Origin: Prochlorococcus sp. AG-402-P16
GTDB lineage: Bacteria; Cyanobacteriota; Cyanobacteriia; PCC-6307; Cyanobiaceae
DNA length: 52,461 nt
Assembly: GCA_003216295.1 (NCBI GenBank)
Contig: QCJB01000011.1
Span: 1 to 52,461, forward strand
Reading direction: 5' to 3'
A program made the translations under genes and the position numbers. The notes beneath the pieces were generated by a model, which saw only the letters and a program-made list of their open reading frames with translations, was not told the origin of the DNA and searched no databases. Below, one piece after another: positions 14,747 through 26,009 of this stretch; positions within the stretch are counted from its first letter, which is position 1, and the number at the start of each line of letters is the position of its first letter.

Positions 14747-15589
14747 TTAGTCCTCAAAAAAAAGTGCTTCTTTTGGAGAATCAAAAATCGAGAGTGAAAA
14801 ACTTGGAAAAGTGTCAAAACTCTTTGATCTAGAAAAAATTCTCTTCTCATATCCCACTCTGATTAAACAAAGGCCACATGATGGAGCCGCCTCTTTAACC
14901 TCAGAACGCAAACCTCGTCTCCATCTAGTCTTGAATTCTTCAATAGTCAGTCTTTTTTCTCCAACTGCCACTAATTGTCCAACTAAAAGTCTCACCATCC
15001 CATATAAAAAACCACTAGCTTGAATCTCAATAGAAATAATATCGCCATTTCTACTAACAGAAACTTCTTGCACTGAAGTGCATGAATGATTTCTATTACT
15101 TCCTGCCTTTTGAAATGCTGCAAAATCATGATAACCAACTAAGTCTTTCAATGCCTGTTGCATTAAATTTTCATCTAATCGAAATCTATATTTGTGCCAA
15201 CTTATTTGTTGAAGAAAAAGATTTGGATGACAACCGTTAAAAATAGAATATCGATACCTTCTATATTTTGCGGAATAGCAAGCGTGCCAATCAGAAGGAA
15301 CCTCAACAGCTTCTAGAACTTTAATGGAATTTGGGAGACGGCCATTCAATGCTGAAGGCCATTTTTCAGTAGGTATTGGACCTAAAGAATCAAAATGCAC
15401 AACCTGTCCAGAGGCATGAACTCCAGCATCAGTTCTTCCTGCAGCGACTAATTTTACAGGTCTAATAGGATCAAGCTCAGCAATTTTTTCTTCTAAAGTA
15501 CTTTGAATTGATACTAAATCTTTTTGATTTTGCCACCCACAAAATTTAGAGCCTTCGTACTGAATAACAAGAGCAAGTCTCCTAGTCAA
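14747..15589 (-). CDS. truA: tRNA pseudouridine synthase A
   Basis: 280 residues. Begins at a TTG codon ([20 protein letters not shown]); no ATG is near the conserved start. The catalytic aspartate lies in [18 protein letters not shown], with later blocks [18 protein letters not shown] and [14 protein letters not shown]. Forms pseudouridine at positions 38-40 of tRNA anticodon arms. Extra C-terminal residues (after VGYEKRIF) are lineage-specific. Confidence 0.95.
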   Translation of the reverse strand: MTRRLALVIQYEGSKFCGWQNQKDLVSIQSTLEEKIAELDPIRPVKLVAAGRTDAGVHASGQVVHFDSLGPIPTEKWPSALNGRLPNSIKVLEAVEVPSDWHACYSAKYRRYRYSIFNGCHPNLFLQQISWHKYRFRLDENLMQQALKDLVGYHDFAAFQKAGSNRNHSCTSVQEVSVSRNGDIISIEIQASGFLYGMVRLLVGQLVAVGEKRLTIEEFKTRWRRGLRSEVKEAAPSCGLCLIRVGYEKRIFSRSKSFDTFPSFSLSIFDSPKEALFFED

Positions 15590-15661
15590 AGCAAGAACTT
15601 TTGAAAGTTATTTAAGAAAGGACAGCAATATTTTTAGAAATTCTAATTAATGATTAATACT

Positions 15662-16012
15662 TTAAACAAGTTCTACAATTGCCATTTCAGAATTATCACC
15701 TCTTCGTGGAACTGTTCTAACAATCCTAGTATAGCCACCTTGACGATCTCCATAACGTTCTTGAGCTTTTTCGAAAAGTGCGTGAACCAACTGCTTATCG
15801 TAAACATAGCCTATTGCTCTTCTTCTAGATGCAAGGCTACCGTCCTTTGCCAAAGTAATCATTCTCTCAGTTTCATCCCTTAATGCTTTTGCTCTGGCTT
15901 TAGTAGTAGTGACTCTACCTTCACGAATTAACTGAGTAGTCAAACCTCTTAAAAGAGCCTTCCTTTGGTCAGCAGGTCGACTTAATTGTGGAGTTCTACA
16001 TTGATGTCGCAT
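15662..16012 (-). CDS. rplQ: 50S ribosomal protein L17
   Basis: 116 residues with [51 protein letters not shown]-type motif ([11 protein letters not shown]), [20 protein letters not shown]. Follows rpoA by 39 bp in the standard alpha-operon order. Confidence 0.98.
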   Translation of the reverse strand: MRHQCRTPQLSRPADQRKALLRGLTTQLIREGRVTTTKARAKALRDETERMITLAKDGSLASRRRAIGYVYDKQLVHALFEKAQERYGDRQGGYTRIVRTVPRRGDNSEMAIVELV

Positions 16013-16051
16013 TGGATTAACTGTGAAAAAAACTAGAAATAGAACCGAAAA

Positions 16052-16990
16052 TCATGCAGAGGTTCTGCTTTGAGGAATAGAAATACCTATTCTTTCAAGA
16101 GCCTCAATAACTTCGTCGGCAGATTTGGAACCGAAGTTCTTGATTTCTAACAAATCCTCATAACTGAAACCCATCAAGTCTGAAACTGAATTCACTTGGG
16201 CACGTTTAAGGCAATTATAAGCTCTTACAGATAAGTTTAACTCTTCAAGGGGTATTTGAGCCTCTGCGGCCGGTTCAGGCTCTTCAGGTATCTCTTCAAC
16301 CATTGTGACAGTAGCTAAAGGCTGAAAAAGCTCTATTAGTTGATTGGCTGCTTCAGCCAACGCATCATCAGGAGAAGTGGATCCATCAGTAACAAGCTCC
16401 ATTTTTAATCTTTCTCGAGAAGATCCACCTTCCGCCACGGCCGTTTCATCAATGGTAAAATTGACCCTCGTTATCGGCATAAAAACAGCATCTATTTGCA
16501 ACAAATCAATAGCACTTGTCTCTTCATTTCTCCTATCAACTGGACGATAACCAGTTCCCCTTTCTACATGCAATTCTAATTCAAGATTGTGTCCTTCCTG
16601 AACGGTTGCTATTGGACGATCCCCATCAACAACTTCGACTTGAGAAGAGAATTGAATGTCTTTTGCTGTAACTTCAGCTGGCCCCGTAACAACAAGTCTT
16701 CCTATCTCAAGATCCTGGCTTCGACTATCAACTGAAATTTGTTTGCAGTTTAAAAGAATATCTAATACGTCCTCTCTGACTCCTGGGATTGTTGCATATT
16801 CATGATTGACCCCAGCAATTCTTACAGCTGTAACTGCACTGCCTTCAAGTCCACCCATTAACACTCTGCGTAAAGAATTACCCAAAGTTGTTGCTTGGCC
16901 TCTTTCAAGAGGTCCTATTAGGAAGACACCTGTTTGGGAACGATCCTTAGAAACTTGATGGTCGATCCTGTCGATCTGGTATTGCAACAC
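16052..16990 (-). CDS. rpoA: RNA polymerase alpha subunit
   Basis: 312 residues. N-terminal assembly domain with [20 protein letters not shown] and [13 protein letters not shown], an acidic Glu/Pro-rich linker near residue 230, and a C-terminal domain with [20 protein letters not shown] and [17 protein letters not shown], which contacts UP elements and activators. Lies between rpsK and rplQ. Confidence 0.99.
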   Translation of the reverse strand: MLQYQIDRIDHQVSKDRSQTGVFLIGPLERGQATTLGNSLRRVLMGGLEGSAVTAVRIAGVNHEYATIPGVREDVLDILLNCKQISVDSRSQDLEIGRLVVTGPAEVTAKDIQFSSQVEVVDGDRPIATVQEGHNLELELHVERGTGYRPVDRRNEETSAIDLLQIDAVFMPITRVNFTIDETAVAEGGSSRERLKMELVTDGSTSPDDALAEAANQLIELFQPLATVTMVEEIPEEPEPAAEAQIPLEELNLSVRAYNCLKRAQVNSVSDLMGFSYEDLLEIKNFGSKSADEVIEALERIGISIPQSRTSA

Positions 16991-17042
16991 GGTCTAATGC
17001 GATGAGGAAAGAAAAGAAAATTTCACTGAATGTGAATAAGAT

Positions 17043-17435
17043 TTAAACGCGTCTGCGTTTAGGTCTCCTACAACCATTATGTGGAAGAGGAGTTACATCT
17101 CTGATCAAAGTAATTTCAAGACCAGCTACTTGCAACGCTCGTATTGCGGTTTCACGACCAGAACCTGGTCCTCTAACAAGGACTTCAATTTGCCGCATAC
17201 CTTGCTCTAGAGCTCTCCGCGCCGCTGCCTCAGCAGCAGTTTGAGCAGCAAAAGGAGTTCCTTTACGAGCGCCTTTAAATCCACTAGCTCCTGCTGATGA
17301 CCAGGAAATGACTGCACCGGAGGTGTCAGTAATTGAGACAATTGTGTTATTAAAGGTACTTTGAATATGCACAACTCCATTAGGAACGTTGCGCTTTGTT
17401 TTCTTAGAACCGGATTTCTTTGAGGTTGTAGCCAT
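17043..17435 (-). CDS. rpsK: 30S ribosomal protein S11
   Basis: 130 residues with [53 protein letters not shown] and the basic end [13 protein letters not shown]. Binds the platform of the 30S subunit at the mRNA exit. Located between rpsM and rpoA. Confidence 0.99.
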   Translation of the reverse strand: MATTSKKSGSKKTKRNVPNGVVHIQSTFNNTIVSITDTSGAVISWSSAGASGFKGARKGTPFAAQTAAEAAARRALEQGMRQIEVLVRGPGSGRETAIRALQVAGLEITLIRDVTPLPHNGCRRPKRRRV

Positions 17436-17497
17436 TAGGCTGTGCCTTTATTAATGAGATTTAAAATTTACCAAGTAGTAACAGGATACTTAAGAAA

Positions 17498-17863
17498 TTA
17501 TTTCTTTCTTCCTGCAACAGTTTTTCTCGCTCCTCGACGAGTACGAGCATTAGTTCGAGTTCTTTGTCCTCGAACAGGCAAACTCATTCTATGCCTACGA
17601 CCACGGACACATCCAATATCTTGAAGTCGTTTAAGCGCCATACCTTCTTGGCGCCTCAAATCTCCTTCAAGAGTGAATTCTTCAGTAGCAGCTCTAAGCT
17701 TCTGAACATCACTATCTTCTAAATCCTTCACACGAATATCAGGGTTTACACCTGAATTCGCAAGGATTTTCTGGGCCCTGGTTAAGCCAATGCCATAGAT
17801 GTAAGTAAGGGCAATCTCTACCCGCTTTTCGCGAGGTATATCGATGCCTGCAATCCGTGCCAC
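17498..17863 (-). CDS. rpsM: 30S ribosomal protein S13
   Basis: 121 residues: [34 protein letters not shown], and the C-terminal signature [20 protein letters not shown] followed by RRGARKT and a basic tail that contacts P-site tRNA. Follows rpmJ by about 115 bp and precedes rpsK. Confidence 0.99.
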   Translation of the reverse strand: MARIAGIDIPREKRVEIALTYIYGIGLTRAQKILANSGVNPDIRVKDLEDSDVQKLRAATEEFTLEGDLRRQEGMALKRLQDIGCVRGRRHRMSLPVRGQRTRTNARTRRGARKTVAGRKK

Positions 17864-17977
17864 TTAGGAATAAATCGAAGAGGACAATAAAATCATCATA
17901 ATTTAAAGATGATTGTTGCTTAAGAAGCTAAAAACAAGAAAATTCATCGCTAAAAGCTTCTTAAGAATGATCAGGAG

Positions 17978-18094
17978 TTAACCCTGACGCTGTTTGTTGC
18001 GAGGCCTTTTCTTGTTGATCACATAGATACGGCCTCGGCGCCTCACGATTTGATCGTCAGGACTAATTTTTTTGACTGAGGATCTAACCTTCAT
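17978..18094 (-). CDS. rpmJ: 50S ribosomal protein L36
   Basis: 38 residues from the ATG at 18092-18094 to the TAA at 17978-17980: [10 protein letters not shown], then [20 protein letters not shown] and KQRQG. The zinc-binding cysteines and histidine of the C+ type (as in C-x2-C-x12-C-x4-H) are absent, so it is a zinc-free L36, parallel to the zinc-free L31 in this cluster. Correct position between adk and rpsM. Confidence 0.95.
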
Positions 18095-18138
18095 TTGGTG
18101 AGACTCTCCTATTTCCAAACTATAACTTTACTACATCG

Positions 18139-18687
18139 TCAGCCTAAAGCTTTCTCAATACATGAAAACACAACATCTATGTCAGCGTTACCATCAATAC
18201 TTTCAAGTATTCCCTCCTTGCTATATAAATCAATAAGAGGAGCTGTTTTTTCTCTGTATATTTTAAGTCTATTAATTATTACATCTTCATTATCATCCTC
18301 TCTTCCTCTAGCTAAAAGCCTTTTTATTAAATAATCATCAGCAATTTTTAATGAGATAACCGACTCTAAGGGTTGGTTAATTTTTTGTAAGAGTTTTTTT
18401 AAAGCATCCGCTTGATAGATATTCCTAGGAAAGCCATCCAACAACCAACCTTTATTAATCTTCAAAAGTCTCAGCTCAACAATTGAAAGCACTAATTCAT
18501 CACTTACTAATTCTCCTCTGTTCATAATCTCTGCTGCCTTAAGACCTAATAAAGATCCTGAAGAAACCTCATCTCTCAATAAATCTCCCGTTGAAAGATG
18601 ATCTAAACCATATTTTTTACAAAAAAGAGTTGCTTGAGTCCCTTTACCTGCTCCAGGAGGGCCTAGGAATAGTAATTTGTTTTTCAT
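18139..18687 (-). CDS. adk: Adenylate kinase, short form
   Basis: 182 residues, about 30 fewer than E. coli Adk because the LID insertion is reduced. P-loop FLGPPGAGKGTQA, NMP-binding part DHLSTGDLLRDEVSSG, GWLLDGFPRN, and the arginine-bearing LARGREDDNEDVIINRLKIY. Interconverts ATP+AMP and 2 ADP. Adjacent to secY, 21 bp apart, in the usual spc order. Confidence 0.97.
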   Translation of the reverse strand: MKNKLLFLGPPGAGKGTQATLFCKKYGLDHLSTGDLLRDEVSSGSLLGLKAAEIMNRGELVSDELVLSIVELRLLKINKGWLLDGFPRNIYQADALKKLLQKINQPLESVISLKIADDYLIKRLLARGREDDNEDVIINRLKIYREKTAPLIDLYSKEGILESIDGNADIDVVFSCIEKALG

Positions 18688-18708
18688 TTAAAAAGCATCA
18701 TAGAAAGT

Positions 18709-20028
18709 TTATTGTCGGACTAATCCTTCATATCTTTGAGAAATCACATAAGTCTGAACTTGCTTTGATGTATCGATTGCAACTCCCACCAAAATCAATA
18801 ATGAAGTTGCACCGAGTCCCTGAAAAGTTTGAACATTCGTTGCCCTTTCAACTGCAGCAGGAACAATCGCTACTGAACCTAGGAACAGGCCACCAAGCAA
18901 AGTTAATCGATTTTGGACACCTGAAAGATAAGCTGAAGTAGAACTACCAGGCCTAACTCCTGGGATTGCGACACCTCCTTTTTTCAAATTAGAGGCAATG
19001 TCTATTGGATTAATAGTTAAAGAAGCATAAAAATAAGCAAAGCCCAATATCAAGGCAAAGAAAGTTATTGCATATGGCCATGGGTTTGAAGAGCCTGGGT
19101 TAAGTGAACTAGCAGCCTTAATTAATAAAGGATTTTGAGTGAAATTTGCAATCGTAATTGGTAAAAAAATCAATGCAGATGCAAAAATGATAGGCATTAC
19201 ACCACCGGCATTTAACTTAAGAGGAAGATAACTTTGCCTACTTGGCAAAAGAGCGGCCCCTCCCATTTGGCTCTTAGCACTGACTATTGGAATTCTCCTT
19301 GCACCTTCCTGTACGAAAATAATCCCGACGATAGTAATTAAAAAAACTATTAAAAGAATAATTATGCCAAGCACATCCGATCTATCTCCAGTCTGCGCTT
19401 TCTCAATAGTAGAGCTAAGTGCTTTAGGTAAAGTGGCAACAATATTCAAGAAAATAACCAAAGAAGCTCCTTGGCCTATGCCTTTTTCAGTAATAATTTC
19501 ACTCAGCCACATAACTATCATCGACCCAGTAACTAATGCCAAGGCTGTTTGAACAACAAACTCAGTTTCTCCAAGACCTGCAACTGAGTATTGCCTTAAA
19601 ATTAAAGCAAAAACAGTACTTTGAACTAATCCCCAACCCAAGGCTACATAACGAGTTATTTGAGCAATCTTTCTTCTTCCTGCCTCTCCTTCATTCTTCT
19701 GGAGATCCTCCAATTGTGGTAGGGATGCAGTTAGCAACTGAATAATTATTGAGGCGTTAATAAAAGGGAGTATGCCAAGTGCAAAAATTCCCAAAGTTGA
19801 AATTCCACCACCTGTGAAAATATCCAGGAATCCAATTAATTGTCCACCTTGATCAATAAAAGTTTTAAAGGCCTCTCTATCAATTCCAGGCATAGGAATA
19901 TAAATTCCCAACCGAACAATTAACAGAAGACCAAGCGTAGTGATAACTCTTCCCCTAAGCTCCTCATTGCGAAAAAGCTGAGTGACGACCTCACCAGCAC
20001 TTGGATTACGTCCACGGCTTATTAACAT
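18709..20028 (-). CDS. secY: Preprotein translocase subunit SecY
   Basis: 439 residues with ten predicted membrane spans. Signatures: LGIYIPMPGIDREAF, GISTLGIFALGILPFINASI, GIGQGASLVIFLNI, the cytosolic loop with IPIVSAKSQMGG, and LKLNAGGVMPIIFASALIF. Forms the protein-conducting channel of the cytoplasmic and, in cyanobacteria, thylakoid membranes. Placed between rplO and adk. Confidence 0.98.
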   Translation of the reverse strand: MLISRGRNPSAGEVVTQLFRNEELRGRVITTLGLLLIVRLGIYIPMPGIDREAFKTFIDQGGQLIGFLDIFTGGGISTLGIFALGILPFINASIIIQLLTASLPQLEDLQKNEGEAGRRKIAQITRYVALGWGLVQSTVFALILRQYSVAGLGETEFVVQTALALVTGSMIVMWLSEIITEKGIGQGASLVIFLNIVATLPKALSSTIEKAQTGDRSDVLGIIILLIVFLITIVGIIFVQEGARRIPIVSAKSQMGGAALLPSRQSYLPLKLNAGGVMPIIFASALIFLPITIANFTQNPLLIKAASSLNPGSSNPWPYAITFFALILGFAYFYASLTINPIDIASNLKKGGVAIPGVRPGSSTSAYLSGVQNRLTLLGGLFLGSVAIVPAAVERATNVQTFQGLGATSLLILVGVAIDTSKQVQTYVISQRYEGLVRQ

Positions 20029-20085
20029 TAAATTTTAAAATTACTTGATACTGATAAATACAATCATATTTTAAGGAGAAAAAGT

Positions 20086-20538
20086 TTATGTGTATACCTC
20101 ACACTTTCCTCCAAGTGCTTCAATTTTCTTTTTAGCGGATAAAGTGAAGGATGCAGCTTGGACAGTAAGTTTAACTTCTAAATTACCGTTACCAAGAATT
20201 TTTAAAGGGTTTTGAGGCTTTGTCAAAATCCCCTCCTTAACTAAAGAATCTAAATTAACAACTGAACCATCTTTGAGTGAATTCAATCTAGAAACATTAA
20301 TGACAGTAAAATTTTTCTGATTAACTATGGGAAAATGTTTCAATTTTGGGACTCGCCTGTATAAAGGCATTTGACCTCCCTCAAAACCTGGTCTAGTAGG
20401 TCTTCCTGAACGGGATTTTTGCCCCCTCATTCCAAAACCGCAACTAGCTCCTTGGCCAGCTGCTATACCTCGACCTTTCCGCATTTTTTTACGTCTAGAT
20501 CCTTTATTAGATTGGAGGGATTCCAGTTTAATAGTCAT
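20086..20538 (-). CDS. rplO: 50S ribosomal protein L15
   Basis: 150 residues from the ATG at 20538 ([20 protein letters not shown]). A start 36 bp further upstream would run into rpsE, so 20538 is preferred; it leaves 4 bp after the rpsE stop. Signature G-rich stretch [20 protein letters not shown], then [14 protein letters not shown]. rpmD (L30), which sits before rplO in many bacteria, is absent, as in other cyanobacteria. Confidence 0.96.
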   Translation of the reverse strand: MTIKLESLQSNKGSRRKKMRKGRGIAAGQGASCGFGMRGQKSRSGRPTRPGFEGGQMPLYRRVPKLKHFPIVNQKNFTVINVSRLNSLKDGSVVNLDSLVKEGILTKPQNPLKILGNGNLEVKLTVQAASFTLSAKKKIEALGGKCEVYT

Positions 20539-20542
20539 GATT

Positions 20543-21166
20543 TTAAGAATAAATCTGCTCGAGTGAAATACCACGCTCTTTTGCTGTGGCTTTATGAGTT
20601 CTTAACTCACTTAATGCAACCATTGCGGCACGAGCATTGTTTAGAGGTGTCTTGCTTCCTAATCTCTTTGCAAGAACATTTTTGATTCCAGCCAGCTCTA
20701 AAACAGTACGAATTGATCCGCCCGCAATTACACCAGTACCTGGGGCAGCAGGACGAATTAATACGCTGGCAGCACCATCTCTCCCATTTGAAAGAGTTGG
20801 GATAGAACTATTTCGTGTAAGAGGAACACGAACTAAATGTTTTTTACCATCAGCCACACCTTTGCGAACTGCGCCAATTACATCCCCAGCCTTACCCACA
20901 CCTACACCCACTTGACCTTTTTCATTACCCACTACAACTATTGCCCTGAAACTCATTTTCTTTCCACCTTTTACAGTTTTGGAAACTCTTCTAATTTGAA
21001 CAACTCGTTCTTGCCATTCAGAGTCTCTTTCTTGCCTTCGATCCCTTCTCCCTCCTCTTTTTTCACCTCGATTACGACGATTTTCCTGCCTTCCATCACC
21101 GGCAGAAGAGCCATCTGTTGAACCAGAAGTTCTTTTATTTTGTGACTGGTTTTTAGAATCTGTCAT
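20543..21166 (-). CDS. rpsE: 30S ribosomal protein S5 with long charged N-terminus
   Basis: 207 residues, about 40 longer than E. coli S5. The first 50 residues are low-complexity and rich in Arg, Glu and Gly ([20 protein letters not shown]). The conserved body follows: [40 protein letters not shown], and [21 protein letters not shown]5 takes part in mRNA unwinding and decoding fidelity. The charged extension is common in picocyanobacteria; its role is not known. Confidence 0.97.
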   Translation of the reverse strand: MTDSKNQSQNKRTSGSTDGSSAGDGRQENRRNRGEKRGGRRDRRQERDSEWQERVVQIRRVSKTVKGGKKMSFRAIVVVGNEKGQVGVGVGKAGDVIGAVRKGVADGKKHLVRVPLTRNSSIPTLSNGRDGAASVLIRPAAPGTGVIAGGSIRTVLELAGIKNVLAKRLGSKTPLNNARAAMVALSELRTHKATAKERGISLEQIYS

Positions 21167-21180
21167 TATGAGATCAATGA

Positions 21181-21549
21181 TTAAAAGTTCAAGCCTGCCA
21201 CTCTGGCAGCTTCGGCTAGAGCTTTAACCCTGCCATGATAGATGTTCCCACCTCTGTCAAAGATAACTTGTTTAATGCCTTTTGATAAAGCTTTTTTCGC
21301 AACAAGATCCCCGACTGCTTTAGAAGCATCACAACTTCCTGCATTCACTTTTAAGGATGCTTTTAATTCTTTATCAAGTGTGGAAGCAGCACATATGGTG
21401 TTTTGAGCATCATCATTGATTATTTGAGCATATATATGATTATTGGAACGAAAAACAGCAAGTCTTGGCCTGGCTTCTGTTCCGCTCAAATGCCTTCTCA
21501 TTCGTTTATGCCGTTTTTGTGTCTGTTGTTTTCTTGAAAGTTTTGACAT
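21181..21549 (-). CDS. rplR: 50S ribosomal protein L18
   Basis: 122 residues: [34 protein letters not shown], and the end [20 protein letters not shown]. Binds 5S rRNA. Between rplF and rpsE, 14 bp before the rpsE start. Confidence 0.98.
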   Translation of the reverse strand: MSKLSRKQQTQKRHKRMRRHLSGTEARPRLAVFRSNNHIYAQIINDDAQNTICAASTLDKELKASLKVNAGSCDASKAVGDLVAKKALSKGIKQVIFDRGGNIYHGRVKALAEAARVAGLNF

Positions 21550-21580
21550 GACTAAAAAAGTTGATGGAAAATTAATAAGA

Positions 21581-22120
21581 TTACTTTTTGGCTGACTTAC
21601 CAGCTTTTCTAATTATCTGTTCTCCTTCATATTTGATTCCTTTACCTTTATAAGGTTCTGGTGGTCTGATTGCTCTTATTTTGGCAGCTTCATTGCCAAC
21701 TAATTCTTTATCAGGTCCAGTTACAGTCACATTTGTATTATTTTCAACTTTAAAAGTTATACCGTCTGGAGGAACAACCTCAACCGGATGACTATAACCG
21801 GCGCTAACGACAAGAGTTTTTCCTTTTACTTGAGCCCTTGAGCCAACACCAACAATCTCAAGTTTTTTTGTAAAACCATTACTAACTCCTTCAACCATAT
21901 TGGCAACAAGGGTTCTACATAGCCCATGCATTTCCCTGGACTTTCTCTTTTCGTTTGTTGGTTTAACAATAATCGTATTGTCATCTTTGCTTAGGCTTAC
22001 TCCATCAGGAAGAGTTCGTTGCAGTTCACCTTTTGGACCTTTAACAGTGATAGAAAGTCCTTCAAGTTTTACATCTACCTTTTCAGGAAGGGAGATTGGT
22101 TTTTTTCCAGTACGAGACAT
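21581..22120 (-). CDS. rplF: 50S ribosomal protein L6
   Basis: 179 residues: [35 protein letters not shown], and the C-terminal signature [18 protein letters not shown]. Two L6 folds, near the GTPase centre. Between rpsH and rplR. Confidence 0.98.
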   Translation of the reverse strand: MSRTGKKPISLPEKVDVKLEGLSITVKGPKGELQRTLPDGVSLSKDDNTIIVKPTNEKRKSREMHGLCRTLVANMVEGVSNGFTKKLEIVGVGSRAQVKGKTLVVSAGYSHPVEVVPPDGITFKVENNTNVTVTGPDKELVGNEAAKIRAIRPPEPYKGKGIKYEGEQIIRKAGKSAKK

Positions 22121-22137
22121 AATAAATACCTAATCAA

Positions 22138-22539
22138 TCAACAGACGTAGCAGAGGACTTCTCCTCCAACACCTTGTTTGCGAGCATCACGATCACTCAT
22201 TACTCCCTTAGAGGTAGAGATTATTGCAACTCCAAGGCCTCCTAAAACTTTTGGTAATCCTCGAGTATTTTTATAAATCCTCAATCCTGGTTTACTCACT
22301 CGCTGCATTGAACGAATAATGGGTGAGCGATGCTTACCAGTATATTTCAATCCAAGAATGAGCTGCTTTCGAAAGCCTTCTCCTTCTTCATTGATTTCTG
22401 CAATAAATCCCTCACGCTGAAGCACCTTAGCGATACTAAGAGACATTCTTGAAGCAGGGACTTTGGTTTTTTCATGACGTTTTTCACTTGCATTTCGTAT
22501 GCGAGTGAGCATGTCTGAAATTGGATCGTGGTTGGCCAT
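22138..22539 (-). CDS. rpsH: 30S ribosomal protein S8
   Basis: 133 residues: [40 protein letters not shown], and the end [20 protein letters not shown] with GGEVLCYVC. Directly follows rplE; rpsN, which lies between them in many bacteria, is absent here, as usual for cyanobacteria. Confidence 0.98.
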   Translation of the reverse strand: MANHDPISDMLTRIRNASEKRHEKTKVPASRMSLSIAKVLQREGFIAEINEEGEGFRKQLILGLKYTGKHRSPIIRSMQRVSKPGLRIYKNTRGLPKVLGGLGVAIISTSKGVMSDRDARKQGVGGEVLCYVC

Positions 22540-22558
22540 AGTATTTAGCTAATCAAAC

Positions 22559-23098
22559 TCATTTTTTACGGAAGGGCATTCCCATTTCACTTAGCAGAGC
22601 CTTACCTTGCTCATCAGAGGAAGCACTGGTCACAATTGTGATATCCATGCCTCTAATGGTGTCGACTTTGTCAAAAGTAATCTCAGGGAAAATAAGTTGT
22701 TCTTTGACTCCAATGGTGTAATTTCCTCGGCCATCAAAGCTTTTAGGACTAACACCACGAAAATCTCTGATTCTTGGAAGTGCCAGATTTATGAACCTTT
22801 CCAAGAATGCATACATGCGATCACCTCTAAGTGTGACTGCGCAACCTATAGGCATTCCTTGTCTGATTTTAAAAGTAGCAATTGCTTTCTTAGCCCTTGT
22901 CACAAGAGCTTTTTGCCCCGAGATTGTTGCCATTTCATTTAAAGAGGCTTCTAAAGCTTTTGAATTTGTTGCGGCTTCACCAAGACCTCTATTTAAAGTG
23001 ACCTTCTGCACCTTAGGAACTTGATGAACATTTTTCAGACCAAGATCTTTTAAAAGCTTTGGTCTAATTGTCTCTCGATAACGGGTTTTTAGTGACAT
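22559..23098 (-). CDS. rplE: 50S ribosomal protein L5
   Basis: 179 residues: [74 protein letters not shown] and [17 protein letters not shown]. 5S rRNA-binding protein. Same length as E. coli L5; the gap of 89 bp to rplX is the widest in this part of the cluster. Confidence 0.98.
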   Translation of the reverse strand: MSLKTRYRETIRPKLLKDLGLKNVHQVPKVQKVTLNRGLGEAATNSKALEASLNEMATISGQKALVTRAKKAIATFKIRQGMPIGCAVTLRGDRMYAFLERFINLALPRIRDFRGVSPKSFDGRGNYTIGVKEQLIFPEITFDKVDTIRGMDITIVTSASSDEQGKALLSEMGMPFRKK

Positions 23099-23187
23099 TG
23101 TTGGAAAGGGTTTAATTCTGGTCTTGGTCAGAATTCAATTGGGAAAAGAAAGTCTGCTTTAGTTAATTCAGACAAAGGAATAGTGAA

Positions 23188-23544
23188 TTAATCAATTAAT
23201 TCCCCAGTCTTTTTTAATCGTCGTTTCTTTGATCCGTCTTTATCTACAAAAATTTCAACCTTACTAGCAACCTTCTCTTTAGTTGAGTAGATCATTACAT
23301 TTGAGGCATGCAAGGAAAATTCTTTGGTCTCTATTCGACCAGTTTCTCCTTCCTGTGAGGGTTTTACATGCTTTGTTCTTTGGTTTATTCCCTGGACTAA
23401 AACTCTATTTTCATAGGGAAGTGTTTTAAGGACTTCACCGGTTTTACCCTTGTCCTTTCCAGAGATAATCTGAACTGTATCTCCTTTACGTATTTTCATT
23501 TTGATCCGCTCGGTAGGAGCTTTGGATTTGTTAATTGCTGGCAT
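23188..23544 (-). CDS. rplX: 50S ribosomal protein L24
   Basis: 118 residues from ATG 23544; an internal ATG at residue 16 begins the core [19 protein letters not shown]. The longer start is preferred because it lies 2 bp after the rplN stop and cyanobacterial L24 usually has this extension. KOW motif, then [20 protein letters not shown]. Starts assembly of the large subunit. Confidence 0.95.
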   Translation of the reverse strand: MPAINKSKAPTERIKMKIRKGDTVQIISGKDKGKTGEVLKTLPYENRVLVQGINQRTKHVKPSQEGETGRIETKEFSLHASNVMIYSTKEKVASKVEIFVDKDGSKKRRLKKTGELID

Positions 23545-23546
23545 GA

Positions 23547-23912
23547 CTAAATAACCTCCGGAGCTAAAGAGACAATTTTAGTGAAATTGCGCTCTCTTAA
23601 TTCTCGCGCGACGGGACCAAAAACCCTAGTTCCTCTTGGGTTTTGATCATCATTGATAAGAACAGCAGCGTTGTCATCAAAGCGAATTGAATTTCCAGTC
23701 TCTCTTCGCATTGTTGCTCTAGTACGAACAACAACCGCTTTAACGACATCTGATTTTTTGACTCCCATATTTGGCATCGCATCTTTAACAGAAGCAACTA
23801 TTACATCGCCTACGTGGGCATAGCGACGATTGGAACCCAAGACCCTAATACATTGCAAACGCTTGGCACCACTGTTATCTGCAACGGTTAAGAATGTTTC
23901 TTGCTGAATCAT
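23547..23912 (-). CDS. rplN: 50S ribosomal protein L14
   Basis: 121 residues: [40 protein letters not shown], and the end [20 protein letters not shown]. Overlaps the rpsQ stop by four bases, so the two are translationally coupled. Confidence 0.98.
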   Translation of the reverse strand: MIQQETFLTVADNSGAKRLQCIRVLGSNRRYAHVGDVIVASVKDAMPNMGVKKSDVVKAVVVRTRATMRRETGNSIRFDDNAAVLINDDQNPRGTRVFGPVARELRERNFTKIVSLAPEVI

Positions 23913-24175
23913 TTTGCAGCCTCCTTAGATTTCATACCCTGAACGAGAACATCTGTAACCGTCCATCGTTTATGAGCGCTGATTGGAGGAGACTCTTTAA
24001 TCCGAACTCTGTCTCCCACTTTGCAATTGTTTTCTGCATCATGTGCTTTATATCTAGTCGTACGACTAATGATTTTTTGGTAGATAGGATGTGGAAATCT
24101 ATTTTCCACAGCCACAACTACTGTTTTTTGCATTTTGTCACTGACAACAGTGCCGACCATTTCTTTAAGTGCCAT
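23909..24175 (-). CDS. rpsQ: 30S ribosomal protein S17
   Basis: 88 residues from the ATG at 24175 ([20 protein letters not shown]). A longer frame to 24217 would overlap rpmC by over 30 bp, so the shorter start is taken. Signatures [40 protein letters not shown] and [11 protein letters not shown]. Binds 16S rRNA 5' domain. Confidence 0.95.
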   Translation of the reverse strand: MALKEMVGTVVSDKMQKTVVVAVENRFPHPIYQKIISRTTRYKAHDAENNCKVGDRVRIKESPPISAHKRWTVTDVLVQGMKSKEAAK

Positions 24176-24185
24176 AACTAAAAAA

Positions 24186-24398
24186 TCAAGATGATGTGTT
24201 GGAGCGGCTTCGCTCATTAGAAACCGTTAGAAGTTGAGCCAATTCGGTTCGTGCCTCTTTGAAACGGTGAGTTTTCGCTAGCTGTCTAGTGGCTTGCTTA
24301 AAACGAAGATCAAAAAGTTCTTTACGAAGATTTTCAATCTTTTCTAATATCTCGGAATCAGAGAGATTCCTTAAATCTTTCGTAGTTGTTTTGCTCAT
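24186..24398 (-). CDS. rpmC: 50S ribosomal protein L29
   Basis: 70 residues, two-helix protein: [40 protein letters not shown]. Docking area of SRP and trigger factor at the tunnel exit. ATG overlaps the rplP stop by four bases. Confidence 0.97.
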   Translation of the reverse strand: MSKTTTKDLRNLSDSEILEKIENLRKELFDLRFKQATRQLAKTHRFKEARTELAQLLTVSNERSRSNTSS

Positions 24399-24880
24399 GA
24401 TGATGACTCCGAATCATCTGCTGTAACTGGCGTTTTAGCAGGTTTATAATTTCCCTTATTGAGATCTTCCTCTAAGGAAATAAATTTTGTTTTTACTGGC
24501 AGCTTGTATTGAGCAAGACGCATTGCCTCTTTTGCAATTTCCTCTGTAATTTCGTCGCCTCCCATTTCAAACAAGATTCGACCAGGCTTGACAACTGCAA
24601 CCCAAAATTCTGGGTTACCTTTACCTGATCCCATTCTTGTCTCGGCAGGCCTCATCGTTACAGGTTTATCAGGGAAAATACGAATCCAAATTTGTCCTCC
24701 CCTTTTTACATAACGAGTCATAGCTCGTCTACTTGCTTCGATTTGTCTTGAGGTAACCCAACCACAATCTTGTGCTTGCAATGCAAACTGACCAAAAGCG
24801 ATTTTGTTGCCTCTAGTAGCAACGCCGCGCATACGGCCTCTTTGTTGTTTGCGAAATTTGGTTCTTTTGGGACTAAGCAT
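24395..24880 (-). CDS. rplP: 50S ribosomal protein L16
   Basis: 161 residues: [40 protein letters not shown], with a C-terminal extension of about 20 residues rich in Lys, Pro and Ser beyond the E. coli length. Helps position A-site tRNA. Confidence 0.98.
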   Translation of the reverse strand: MLSPKRTKFRKQQRGRMRGVATRGNKIAFGQFALQAQDCGWVTSRQIEASRRAMTRYVKRGGQIWIRIFPDKPVTMRPAETRMGSGKGNPEFWVAVVKPGRILFEMGGDEITEEIAKEAMRLAQYKLPVKTKFISLEEDLNKGNYKPAKTPVTADDSESSS

Positions 24881-24892
24881 GATTAAAACTCC

Positions 24893-25627
24893 TTATTTAG
24901 CTTCATTGGAACGATCCTCAAATTGTTGAGGTCTTCGATTCCCCCTATTGCGTCTAGGAGTAGAACCAACAGGTAATGGTTGTTCTTCTTTAGGAAGAAC
25001 TTCCCCTTTGAAAACCCATACTTTGATTCCTAAAACTCCATAGGTTGTAGTAGCAACTTTGGTTGCATAATCGATTTCTGCTCTCAAAGTGTGGAGAGGA
25101 ACTCTTCCTTCTCGTGTCCATTCAGAACGTGCGATTTCAGCGCCATTCAACCTTCCACCTACTTGTATTTTAAGGCCTAAGACACCAGCTCTTTGTGCTC
25201 TTTGAACAGCCATTCGAATAGTTCGCCTAAAGGCAACACGCTTTTCAAGTTGCTGAGCAATATATTCGGCAAGAAGATAAGCATCTGCATCAACTTTTTC
25301 TACTTCAACAACATTGATACGTACTTGTCTATTTCTATCACCGATTGTTTTTTGAATACCAGATCTGAGTTCTTCAATACCGCTTCCCTGCCTACCAACA
25401 ATTACTCCTGGCCTAGCAGTTTTTAATTCGACCTCAAGCTGATCTGCTTTTCGAGCAATCAATACATCGCTTACACCTGCTGCTCCATACTTTTTCTTGA
25501 TGAAAGTGCGGATCCGATCATCTTCTTGGAGTAGTAAAGGATAGGTTTTAGTTGGTGCATACCATTTAGAACGATGCTCTTGGGTGATGCCAAGCCTAAT
25601 TCCAGTGGGGTGAATTTTATGTCCCAT
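24893..25627 (-). CDS. rpsC: 30S ribosomal protein S3
   Basis: 244 residues: [20 protein letters not shown], the KH-domain loop [17 protein letters not shown], and the C-terminal [21 protein letters not shown] short basic tail follows. The start codon shares one base with the rplV stop (TGATG), so translation is coupled. Confidence 0.98.
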   Translation of the reverse strand: MGHKIHPTGIRLGITQEHRSKWYAPTKTYPLLLQEDDRIRTFIKKKYGAAGVSDVLIARKADQLEVELKTARPGVIVGRQGSGIEELRSGIQKTIGDRNRQVRINVVEVEKVDADAYLLAEYIAQQLEKRVAFRRTIRMAVQRAQRAGVLGLKIQVGGRLNGAEIARSEWTREGRVPLHTLRAEIDYATKVATTTYGVLGIKVWVFKGEVLPKEEQPLPVGSTPRRNRGNRRPQQFEDRSNEAK

Positions 25628-26007
25628 CAGTCTGAGTCCTCAGAGTTGGTTGATTGAGTGGCCGAAACAGCAATGCTGATATGGCATGTCTGCTTTTTAA
25701 TTGCAAATGCTCTGCCCTGAGCCCTAGGCCTATAACGTTTCATTGGCGGGCCCATATCAGCGGTAGCAGTGCTAATCACCAGCGAAGAAGGTTCAAGACC
25801 AAGATTGTTTTCTGCATTCGCAACAGCTGATCGCAATACTTTTGTTATTGGCTCAGTTGATCTATAAGGCATAAATTCAAGCATGATCAAAGCATCCCTG
25901 TAAGTTCTTCCTCTTATTTGATCAAGAACACGTCGAACCTTTGAAGCAGATCCGCGAATATAACGCCCATGAGCCTGGGCTGTCGTTTTAGTAGATGAAG
26001 TAGTCAT
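25627..26007 (-). CDS. rplV: 50S ribosomal protein L22
   Basis: 126 residues: [20 protein letters not shown], and the tunnel-lining loop [20 protein letters not shown] with KKQTCHISI. The C-terminal tail ([12 protein letters not shown]) is longer than in E. coli. Overlaps rpsC by one base. Confidence 0.98.
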   Translation of the reverse strand: MTTSSTKTTAQAHGRYIRGSASKVRRVLDQIRGRTYRDALIMLEFMPYRSTEPITKVLRSAVANAENNLGLEPSSLVISTATADMGPPMKRYRPRAQGRAFAIKKQTCHISIAVSATQSTNSEDSD

Positions 26008-26009
26008 AA

